Origin: a virus
Strand: one strand, 5' to 3'
IMG/VR virus record: IMGVR_UViG_3300022752_003600
Span: 1-64,000 of that record
Length of the DNA stretch: 64,000 nt
Every line of letters begins with the position of its first letter. Within the stretch, counting starts at the first letter, position 1. Below, one piece after another: positions 24,715 to 31,623 of this stretch. A program made the position numbers and the translations under genes. A model generated the notes under the pieces. The model was not told the DNA's origin. It searched no databases and was given only the letters and a program-made list of their open reading frames with translations.

Positions 24715-25185
24715 TTACTCAAGAAGTACTCTTGGCACCCAGCCGGTCTTGGCTAGCCGCAGCAGGCCGTGGCGCATCGCGTCAAGCGCGTGTCCGCCAC
24801 CGCCGACGTGCCAAAAACCGAGCTTCTTCAACGCGTCGTTGGTAAACAGCTTCTTGGCATCAGATGGCGACTGAAAGTAGATCTTTTCGGGGTCAAGACC
24901 GCTGCTGTGCACTACGTACTTCATGATGCCGATCTGCTCAAGGCTAAACGGAGCCTGCGAGTTCTTGATTGTCTGCGCGTTGATGACGAAGCGCTCACAC
25001 ACGACGTCTATCGACGCTCCGGCCTCTTTTGCGGCCTTGATCTCGTCACTAAGAGCCATCGCGAACGCATATGGCCCAAGCTCGCGAGACACCAATAGCG
25101 CCGGCGACTCTCCAGCGTACGTGATGACGGCGAACCCTGTGGTCTTGCCAGGGTCGATCGCGATGACTGTTTTTGCTTGTTTCAC
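24715..25185 (-). CDS. RuvC-like Holliday junction resolvase
   Basis: I choose the GTG ending at 25185, which overlaps the polymerase stop as GTGA and has GGGGAG about 10 nt upstream. The 156-residue protein has VIAIDPGKTTGFAVI with Asp11, DVVCERFVIN with the second acid, and GGGGHALDAMRHGLLR with the C-terminal His/Asp pair. These are the RNase-H-fold catalytic positions of RuvC. It would resolve branched replication or recombination intermediates before packaging. The last gene before a 92-bp gap. Confidence 0.8.
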   Translation of the reverse strand: MKQAKTVIAIDPGKTTGFAVITYAGESPALLVSRELGPYAFAMALSDEIKAAKEAGASIDVVCERFVINAQTIKNSQAPFSLEQIGIMKYVVHSSGLDPEKIYFQSPSDAKKLFTNDALKKLGFWHVGGGGHALDAMRHGLLRLAKTGWVPRVLLE

Positions 25186-27002
25186 TTGTACTTGTCTCCC
25201 CATGTCTCGAGCGGGCCGTCGATTCCCGCCGTCAGCGGGACGTTCCAACCTTCAGTTGTAGTCATGCAGTCTTTTACAATGTGCTTGATCTCTTCTGCGT
25301 CCTTGCGCGGCGCGTTGAGCACGATTTCGTCGTGCACCGGCACGATCAGCAGCTCGGTGAGGTCCGCCTGGTCGAGCTTGACGAGGTTTGCTTTGAACAC
25401 CTCGGCCGCGCCGCCCTGGATCAGGTAGTTGACCAGCGTGTACACGCGGTCCTCATCGCACGGCAGGCGGCGGCCGGTCCATGTGTAGACGTATCCCTGT
25501 CCCTCTTCACGGACACGGCGCATCCCGGCGTCTTCAATCTGCCGCTGAAACATCGACATCCCAGGGTACCGCCCGTCGAACGCGTCTGACACCTCTCTCA
25601 TCTGCGGCTCGGCGACGCCCGCGGTGAGCGCCTGCTTTGCGACGCCGGCGCCATACAGGCGACCGTAGACCGTGCCCTTGATGAGCGCACGGCGCTTGTC
25701 TGACTTTTGCATTGTCGGGTCTCTATAGATCTCTCGGCCGATCTCGGTAAACGGGTCAGACCCTGTTGCGTCGGCGCGGTTGAACAGTGTGATGAGGTTT
25801 GGGTCGTTTGACAGGCTCGCAAACATGCGGAACTCGACCTGGTCGAGGTCCGACGTGATGATGACGTGGTCATCATCCTTAGGCAAGAACGCGCGGCGGA
25901 CGACGTCGTCTCCTTTTGGCAGAGTCTGAAGCGCTGGGTTTTGGATCGACATGCGGCTCGTGCGAGCGCCGAGCGTCTTCACAGACGGGTGGACAAACCC
26001 GCCGACGTTTTCGCTCAAGAAGTTCGAGAAATATGTGTTGGCGAGCTTGTCGGCCTTGCGCTGCTTCAGGACTGTGTCGGCGAGCGTTGACACTTCCTCA
26101 TTTCCGTTGATCTTGAGCAGCTTGAGTTGATCTTTGGTGCATGATTTTTGCCCAGTCGGCGTAAACTCGGTGATCTCGGCGCCGAGGTCCTCGAACAAGC
26201 GCACGAGCTGCTGGTTGCTCGTGATCGACACACCGCCATACTTGCCCTTGGCCCACTCTTTGACGGTTGCTGTATATGCGGTGAGCTCGTCGTACTTTTT
26301 CTTCGAGTACTCAAGGTCGACGCGTGCACCGTTGATCTCCATGCGCGTCACGATCTTTCTCGCGGCCATCTCGAGCTCGTAGGCGCGGCTATACGGCTTG
26401 CCAGGGCCGCATTTTTCGTAGAACATCTCCCACAGGCGCATCGTCAGCACCGTGTCGAGCGCGCCGTACGACCAGTACGGCTGAAACGTCACCGGAACAG
26501 TGCCCCACGTCCACCCGTTCTTTGCGAGCTCTGTGTCTAGCGTGTCTTGTAATGCGACGGCGCGGCCGTCGACGTGCAGTGCGGCAAGCCGCTTAAGCGC
26601 CCCCGATCCAAGCGGGTCAATGATGTGCGCCATGATCATCGTGTCGTGCGCGCGGCCCCACGGCAGGCCCCAGCGTGACTGTACGTCAAACCAGCGGGCC
26701 TCGAACGCGATGTTGTGGCACACGATCGGGCCGTCAAACCTGTCCATGGCCTCGTAGAAGACGCCAGACCACTCTCCCCACGGGATCGCCCAGCCCTGCT
26801 GCCCGTCGCCAACCTGTACGAGGCGCAGTCGACCGTGCCACGGAGACAGCGCGTGTTCTCTAGGGTTGCCTGGAAGCTCACCGGTCTCAGTGTCAATCGC
26901 GATCGCGCCGTGCGGCCTACGCTCACTGAGCCAAGCGACGAATTCAGACGCCTTCTGCGCTGAGTCTACCAGTGAAAGCTTGACGCTGGAGAGGTCGCTC
27001 AC
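25182..27002 (-). CDS. Family A DNA polymerase (PolA) with 3'-5' exonuclease
   Basis: Residues ~30-190 are a DEDD exonuclease: IAIDTETGE (DxE at 37-39), VCHNIAFEARW, and YGALDTVLTMRL. There is no 5'-nuclease domain. Polymerase motif A is SDLDQVEFR (Asp385), motif B is RRALIKGTVYGRLYG (Arg438, Lys442, Tyr446, Tyr450), and motif C is VPVHDEIVL (His557-Asp-Glu). Tyr446 aligns with E. coli Phe762. At 606 residues it is a typical phage PolA. It would replicate the phage genome. It overlaps the deaminase stop by 4 bp and the resolvase start by 4 bp. Confidence 0.95.
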   Translation of the reverse strand: MSDLSSVKLSLVDSAQKASEFVAWLSERRPHGAIAIDTETGELPGNPREHALSPWHGRLRLVQVGDGQQGWAIPWGEWSGVFYEAMDRFDGPIVCHNIAFEARWFDVQSRWGLPWGRAHDTMIMAHIIDPLGSGALKRLAALHVDGRAVALQDTLDTELAKNGWTWGTVPVTFQPYWSYGALDTVLTMRLWEMFYEKCGPGKPYSRAYELEMAARKIVTRMEINGARVDLEYSKKKYDELTAYTATVKEWAKGKYGGVSITSNQQLVRLFEDLGAEITEFTPTGQKSCTKDQLKLLKINGNEEVSTLADTVLKQRKADKLANTYFSNFLSENVGGFVHPSVKTLGARTSRMSIQNPALQTLPKGDDVVRRAFLPKDDDHVIITSDLDQVEFRMFASLSNDPNLITLFNRADATGSDPFTEIGREIYRDPTMQKSDKRRALIKGTVYGRLYGAGVAKQALTAGVAEPQMREVSDAFDGRYPGMSMFQRQIEDAGMRRVREEGQGYVYTWTGRRLPCDEDRVYTLVNYLIQGGAAEVFKANLVKLDQADLTELLIVPVHDEIVLNAPRKDAEEIKHIVKDCMTTTEGWNVPLTAGIDGPLETWGDKYK

Positions 27003-27481
27003 TTAGAACTACGTTCTGGAATCGCGCGGACTTCAAGTCCGCACTTCTTTAGGTATACGATAACCTCGCTTGGCTTACGGTGAAAGTCGACATCGCGCAC
27101 AACCATGACCACACGAGATACTCCAGAGTTCGACACAAGCTTCGCGCACTGTATGCAGACCGCGCCTGTCACGTATAGTGTTCCGCCTTCGACCTGGGAC
27201 CTGTCGACATAGAGCAGCGCGTTTGCCTCGGCGTGTATCGCGGGACAGGCGTCGTATGTATTGTCCAACGGTGCGTCGCCCTGCGCACGCGGGCACCAGA
27301 ACGAGCACGGTCGCTCGTCTGGCCACGTCGCCGCCGGGCCGTTGTACCCAGTCGCGCAGATGCGTTGGTTCTTTGACACGATAACAGCGCCGATCTGCGC
27401 CCGCGTGCAGCGCGATCTGCGAGCGACGGCCTTGGCGACGTTAAGCCACGTCTCGTCCCAGTTCGTGCGGTCAGGAAGCAT
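26999..27481 (-). CDS. Deoxycytidylate deaminase
   Basis: The start is the ATG ending at 27481 (MLPDRTNWDETWLNVAKAV); upstream residues are shadow of the hydroxymethylase gene. The 160-residue protein has HAE (His83, Glu85) and CxxC (Cys109, Cys112) for the catalytic zinc, and PCSFWCPRA (Cys59, Cys63), the second zinc site of dCMP deaminases. The usual PCxxC is VCxxC here. It turns dCMP into dUMP and so competes with, or balances, dCMP hydroxymethylation. It overlaps the hydroxymethylase gene by 11 bp. Confidence 0.85.
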   Translation of the reverse strand: MLPDRTNWDETWLNVAKAVARRSRCTRAQIGAVIVSKNQRICATGYNGPAATWPDERPCSFWCPRAQGDAPLDNTYDACPAIHAEANALLYVDRSQVEGGTLYVTGAVCIQCAKLVSNSGVSRVVMVVRDVDFHRKPSEVIVYLKKCGLEVRAIPERSSK

Positions 27482-28328
27482 TTTTCTCGTTCTTTGCGAT
27501 CGCGCTACGCATCGCCGAGGCGTACCACCTGTCCTCAGCCGGCAGAGACTCGTACACAGCGTCGTCGTGCGCGGCGTCGAGGCACTTGACGGCGCGCGCC
27601 TGGATCGCGCTCCACGACCGGGCGACAAAGACGGGTATCGGCTTGCTCGGCTCCGACGCGTAGGACAAGTTTTCCGCGGCGGCAAAGTTGTTCTCATAGA
27701 CATGCAACGAGCCGACGTGGTGGCCGTAGGTGCCTGGCTCGATACCGAGGATAGACGCGATCGCGACCTGCACGCGTGTGAACTGGAAGAAGTCATAGGC
27801 TGCGCCAAGCCACACGTCGTTTGAGCGCATGTAGACGCTCATGTTGAGCCTGTTCTTTCGGACTCGAAACTGGTGAAGTATCGTGCACGGGTAGTCGCGC
27901 TTCTTCTCGAGCATGTCACGCTCGGGATTCCAGATGGTGACGACCGCCTGACGCGACTCGGGGTCTTTCTTGAGGCGGTCGACCACGACCTCGTACTGGC
28001 CGAGCGTCCGCGTTCCGTACGAGCCGTGAAACTGCCCGTCATCCTCGGTGTAGTTCGCAAACTGCGGGCCGACGGCGACTACCGTCTTCGGCCGCGACAC
28101 GCCGCCGAGCAGCTGGCACGCCTCAACCGCACCGATCCCTGAGACGACGTTGCGGCCGACGCCGACCGGCAACGTATTGTATACGTCCTCGATGAAGATC
28201 ATCGCGTCCTCGATCTCGCGCGTCTTCATGCCGCGCGGCGCGGCCTCCTCGCCGTAGCGAAGGACGTGCCTGACGAGGTCAACGTATCCGTTGACGCCGT
28301 CTTGTATGTGTATCACCTTAGTGTCCAT
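27471..28328 (-). CDS. ThyA-fold enzyme, dCMP-hydroxymethylase-like
   Basis: The 285-residue protein has the thymidylate-synthase fold: GSYGTRTLGQYEVVVDRL, DPESRQAVVTIWNPE, the catalytic loop YPCTILHQF with Cys148, MRSNDVWLGAAYDFFQF, and HHVGSLHVYENNF. In ThyA the last-but-one motif has an Asn (E. coli Asn177) that recognises uracil. Here it is Asp179, as in T4 dCMP hydroxymethylase, where Cys148 and Asp179 carry the same numbers. MRSNDV and VGSLHVY are also T4-like. The likely reaction is dCMP plus methylene-THF to hydroxymethyl-dCMP. GGAGG lies 7 nt before the ATG. A CMP-type or altered ThyA activity remains possible. Confidence 0.75.
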   Translation of the reverse strand: MDTKVIHIQDGVNGYVDLVRHVLRYGEEAAPRGMKTREIEDAMIFIEDVYNTLPVGVGRNVVSGIGAVEACQLLGGVSRPKTVVAVGPQFANYTEDDGQFHGSYGTRTLGQYEVVVDRLKKDPESRQAVVTIWNPERDMLEKKRDYPCTILHQFRVRKNRLNMSVYMRSNDVWLGAAYDFFQFTRVQVAIASILGIEPGTYGHHVGSLHVYENNFAAAENLSYASEPSKPIPVFVARSWSAIQARAVKCLDAAHDDAVYESLPAEDRWYASAMRSAIAKNEKNAS

Positions 28329-29314
28329 GGGTCTACCTCCATGTGTGTTGTGGATAACCGTTCAATCGCGCGGCCGTACTCATAGCCGTCGCGGTGGTGG
28401 AACCTGCGCACGTACTGCGGGTGCGGGACGACGTTGACCAACTCGCGCGGTATCGACGCGTCTTTGAGGCTCTTCTCGGCCATGCGCCCGAGCGCAACTA
28501 TCCGCGGTCGCCCTATGGTTGCCCACAGCAACGACATCCGCGAACCACAAAGCTCGGTGCCGTTGACGATACCGACGTTCTTCCAGAACGGATCTGGGAG
28601 GTGCGTGAGCAGGTAGTCACCTGAGTTGCCGCGCGCGGGGAAGAACGGAAGTATCGGTCCGTTAGGGTCATTGCGCCTGTCACCGACGAGCAGCACGCTT
28701 GGCCTTGCCGGGCCGATGTACTCAGGAAACTGCGCAACATTCTTGACCTGTGCCTCGCGCTCTTTTGCGATCGTAAGCATGCGGTCTGCGAGAGCAGGCA
28801 ACGCTGACATGTCATATGGATCCGGCGAGACGACCTCGACGCGGGCCGCGTTGCGCATACCGAAGTCATACAGCTCGCATATCTTTTCAAGTTCGGACGT
28901 CTTGACAAAGTCGTCACCGCGTACGCCGACACGCTCGACGATGACGTCAAGCGGCTGCTTCATCACAAACTGCACAGCGCCACGCGACAACAACATGAGC
29001 TCAACGAGCCGCCAGCCGCCCTTGCCGAGCAGGCCGTATTCGTCCGTGCATGTGTGCGGACGCTTGATCGGCGCGTACGTGACCTCGCCCCAGTGCCACC
29101 TGTCGGCGATCACGATGTAGCCGTCTGTCCAGTTGACGTTTGCGACCGAAGTTGCCCACTCATTCAAGACCCACGCCCTGGTCTCCTCGGCCGGCCTACC
29201 CATGTGGTACGTCACAACCTCGCGGTCGGAAAACATGGAGGTCGCGCGCTCGATGAGCGCGGACACGACCGAACTCTTGCCTGAGCCGTCAGGGCCTTCA
29301 ACAACTATAAACAT
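28313..29314 (-). CDS. dNMP kinase fused to a UDG-superfamily-like domain
   Basis: Residues 1-190 are a thymidylate/dNMP kinase: VVEGPDGSGKSSV (P-loop 7-15), VIADRWHWG (DR motif), and a short lid. Residues ~205-310 read PSVLLVGDRRND, FPARGNSGDYLL, IVNGTELCGSR, RPRIVALGRMAEKSL and VVPHPQYVRRF, the strand/motif order of uracil-DNA-glycosylase-superfamily proteins. The catalytic acid of the first loop is not evident. Placed directly before the hydroxymethylase gene (16-bp overlap), the kinase probably phosphorylates the modified dCMP; the UDG-like domain may bind a base. AAGGA precedes the ATG by 5 nt. Confidence 0.75.
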   Translation of the reverse strand: MFIVVEGPDGSGKSSVVSALIERATSMFSDREVVTYHMGRPAEETRAWVLNEWATSVANVNWTDGYIVIADRWHWGEVTYAPIKRPHTCTDEYGLLGKGGWRLVELMLLSRGAVQFVMKQPLDVIVERVGVRGDDFVKTSELEKICELYDFGMRNAARVEVVSPDPYDMSALPALADRMLTIAKEREAQVKNVAQFPEYIGPARPSVLLVGDRRNDPNGPILPFFPARGNSGDYLLTHLPDPFWKNVGIVNGTELCGSRMSLLWATIGRPRIVALGRMAEKSLKDASIPRELVNVVPHPQYVRRFHHRDGYEYGRAIERLSTTHMEVDPWTLR

Positions 29315-29346
29315 GACCGTCCTTCGTCTTTAGGATATGAATATTA

Positions 29347-29823
29347 CTACGGAATAAGCTCAACCTTGTAGATCATCTCAATCCCCTTGTCGTTCCGCGC
29401 GGCCTCCTCTAGAAGCCGCTGCGCGACGTGGGTCAGGTACTTTGCGCCGCTTGCGTCATACTTGTAGAGCGCGTCGAGCACCGCGCTCGGCTCCTCGCTG
29501 ACCTGCGCCCAGTAACGGTTCTTTTCAGGAAACACGACTGGCGCATTGAGAGATGGCCTGCATTCCGGGCAGACGATCAGCCTTTCTGGATTTTCTACCT
29601 CGGCTGTCGCGACCTCTTCAAGCCCGTAGCGCTGCACGAGGTGGCACGCGCCGGTGTGGTACATTACGGACACACCAACACGAGAGAGGACGTATGAGCC
29701 GTTTTCTGTCCGGTACAGGTCAAACTCGATCCAGCGGTTAGCGCCTGGACGACTTGAAGAAGAGTGGCCAAGCAGCTTGCCGCTGAACTGCAGTGTTCTT
29801 GAGCCGTCTTTTACCTGGATCAT
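29347..29823 (-). CDS. Hypothetical protein with a CPEC motif
   Basis: A 158-residue protein. The N-terminal half is β-rich (ANRWIEFDLYRTENGSYVLS); a VMYHTGACHLV segment and IVCPECRP could together bind zinc through His/Cys. The C-terminal third is helical (KYLTHVAQRLLEEAARN). I recall similar proteins in other actinophages but no function. It overlaps the upstream small gene by 4 bp (ATGA). Confidence 0.65.
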   Translation of the reverse strand: MIQVKDGSRTLQFSGKLLGHSSSSRPGANRWIEFDLYRTENGSYVLSRVGVSVMYHTGACHLVQRYGLEEVATAEVENPERLIVCPECRPSLNAPVVFPEKNRYWAQVSEEPSAVLDALYKYDASGAKYLTHVAQRLLEEAARNDKGIEMIYKVELIP

Positions 29824-30032
29824 GCTTCTTTGTTTCTGTGAGTGGTTTCGGTAGTAGATACCGTATCATGACTATTGTCTTTGACGTAGCGCTCTGCTAG
29901 CAACATCGCCTCGAGCTCTATCGACGTGTCAATGGACCTACTCAGCGATTCTTTTAGCACCTTTACAAGCATCGAAAGCTTGATGTTTTCGGCTTTAAGG
30001 TAGTCTACTTCTCTTTCGTCGTTGTTTGTCAT
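29820..30032 (-). CDS. Small coiled-coil hypothetical protein
   Basis: A 70-residue protein with a heptad-like helix (VDYLKAENIKLSMLVKVLKE) and a polar C-terminus. GAGGAG lies 5 nt before the ATG. It is the first gene after the tail module, with a candidate promoter just upstream. No family recognised. Confidence 0.6.
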   Translation of the reverse strand: MTNNDEREVDYLKAENIKLSMLVKVLKESLSRSIDTSIELEAMLLAERYVKDNSHDTVSTTETTHRNKEA

Positions 30033-30048
30033 TTTTTCTCCTCGCTAA

Positions 30049-30057
30049 ACTTTACCA
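30049..30057 (-). promoter_or_regulatory. Candidate extended -10 promoter, TGGTAAAGT
   Basis: The minus strand reads TGG-TAAAGT in the 37-bp gap between the tail fibre stop and the first gene of the nucleotide-metabolism block. The position, 17 nt upstream of an ATG with its own GAGGAG, suits a transcription start at the structural/replication border. Confidence 0.45.
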
Positions 30058-30069
30058 TAAGCTGGTCGA

Positions 30070-31623
30070 CTACGGCGTCTGGAGCGCCGATTCAATTGCC
30101 TCTACTCGAGCCGCGAGCTCTTTGATCGCGGCGACGCACGTCGCGATCATGCCGTTTGTCTGCCACATGGTCGTGATCGCCGAACTTCCGTCTGGCGACG
30201 AGTCGTAGACAGCCAGGTGAGGAGCTACTTCCTCGACTTCCTCCGCGACAAACCCTGCTTCCTTGTGCGCAGACACTTTTTCGTGGACAAGCTCGTTGGG
30301 GTGCTCATACATCGACTTGTCTTTCCACGCAAAGCGGCGCGGACGGAGAAGCTTTATGACTTCAAGCGCGTTTTCAACGTCCTCGATCTGCTCTTTCATG
30401 TCTCTTCGTGAACCGTCAATGAGAAAGTACCCGTCAGAGTTTCTTCTGCGTAATGGCTGGCTGTTTGCGGGCAAGACTGTGGCGGTGCCGAGGCCGCGGA
30501 TATAGTCGCTGTAGACTAGGTTTACTCCGTAGACAACGTTGTTTGCCTGGATGTTTCCGTTTACTTGAAGGCTGCCGCTTACGCCCATGTTTGCGCCGGT
30601 GTTGATGTTACCGCTTACGTCAAGCTGCTGGCCGATGTCAATGTTTCCGTCCGCGTACAAGATCGTGTTTCCACTGCCGCTTAGAATCCTGTTTGACGTC
30701 AAAGACCAGCCACCGATTGTGCCAGTCGTGGCCGAAAGCGACACGGTCGCGCTGAGCGTTCCGCCGCTGATCCTGTCGGCGGATAAGGTTCCTGCTGTTA
30801 TCTGCCCAGCGTTGATGTTTCCGGCATAGACATATGCTCCAGAGATCTGCGTCGCGGTGATGGTGCCGGCCGTGATCTTGCTCGCGTCGAGGCTACCGGC
30901 GGCGATCCTCGCCGCGGCAAGTGTGCCCGTCGTGATGTTGCCTGCGTTGAGGTTAGAGACGGTGATGATACTCGCATCAATTGTTCCGGCCGTGATCTTG
31001 CTTGCGCTGAGGCTGGCGATCGCGTTGTCGCCGAGGTTGTTTGCGACCCATGTTGAGCCGTCCCAGCGGTAGATCCTGTTGTCGTCGTCTGTGTCAAACC
31101 ACAGGTCACCGGCCGCTGTCGCCGTCGGCGCCGACGTCTGGCGAAACACCTTGTTTTTACCGTTGGCTGTCGACTGGGCCGCGCTAGCGGCCGACTGCGC
31201 AACTGCAATTGTTAAGTCGCGAACCGACACCCACGCGGTGCCATTGTAGCGCTTGAGGTTGTAGTTATCCGATGTGTCAATCCACAGGTCGCCCTCTCCA
31301 GGAGCTGCCGGCTGAGATGGCAAGACGCTTGTCTCAATTCCACCGAGCTCGTCCTGCGTTGCACCGTCGATCTTGTCAAGGTCAATTGCTCCGTCAGCGA
31401 TGTTGTCGGTGTCTACCGCGCCAGGCGCGATGGTCTCGGTCGTGACAGAGTCTGGCGCAAGTTCAACATTTGTCACCGCGTCAACGTCGATGTTGTCAGT
31501 TACAACAACACGGTCACCTATACGCCGCGGCGCAGGCCGTCGCGACAGCCGCTTGACGCGGCGGTCAAGCCTGTTTACATAGTTGCTGAGGCGTCGAAGA
31601 GCTCGGCGACGGTTACTAGCCAC
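30070..31623 (-). CDS. Tail fibre with S74-type intramolecular chaperone
   Basis: The 517-residue protein starts with GTG (GGGAGG 9 nt upstream) and a basic coiled-coil (NRRRALRRLSNYVNRLDRRV). Residues ~110-200 hold two GDLWIDTSDN/GDLWFDTDDDN modules seen in fibre shafts. Residues ~205-370 are repetitive β-solenoid-like sequence (ITAGTI, GNINAG). Residues ~400-517 are a peptidase-S74-like chaperone with Ser405 and Lys410 in GSRRDMKEQI, the self-cleavage dyad, followed by LLRPRRFAWKDK and EAGFVAEEVEEVAPHL. The chaperone should trimerise the fibre and then cut itself off before Ser405. It overlaps the upstream tail gene by 8 bp. Confidence 0.85.
   Translation of the reverse strand: MASNRRRALRRLSNYVNRLDRRVKRLSRRPAPRRIGDRVVVTDNIDVDAVTNVELAPDSVTTETIAPGAVDTDNIADGAIDLDKIDGATQDELGGIETSVLPSQPAAPGEGDLWIDTSDNYNLKRYNGTAWVSVRDLTIAVAQSAASAAQSTANGKNKVFRQTSAPTATAAGDLWFDTDDDNRIYRWDGSTWVANNLGDNAIASLSASKITAGTIDASIITVSNLNAGNITTGTLAAARIAAGSLDASKITAGTITATQISGAYVYAGNINAGQITAGTLSADRISGGTLSATVSLSATTGTIGGWSLTSNRILSGSGNTILYADGNIDIGQQLDVSGNINTGANMGVSGSLQVNGNIQANNVVYGVNLVYSDYIRGLGTATVLPANSQPLRRRNSDGYFLIDGSRRDMKEQIEDVENALEVIKLLRPRRFAWKDKSMYEHPNELVHEKVSAHKEAGFVAEEVEEVAPHLAVYDSSPDGSSAITTMWQTNGMIATCVAAIKELAARVEAIESALQTP

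Noticed and set aside
27471-28328. Plain thymidylate synthase ThyA
   Set aside because: The uracil-recognising Asn is Asp179 and surrounding motifs follow T4 dCMP hydroxymethylase more closely than ThyA.
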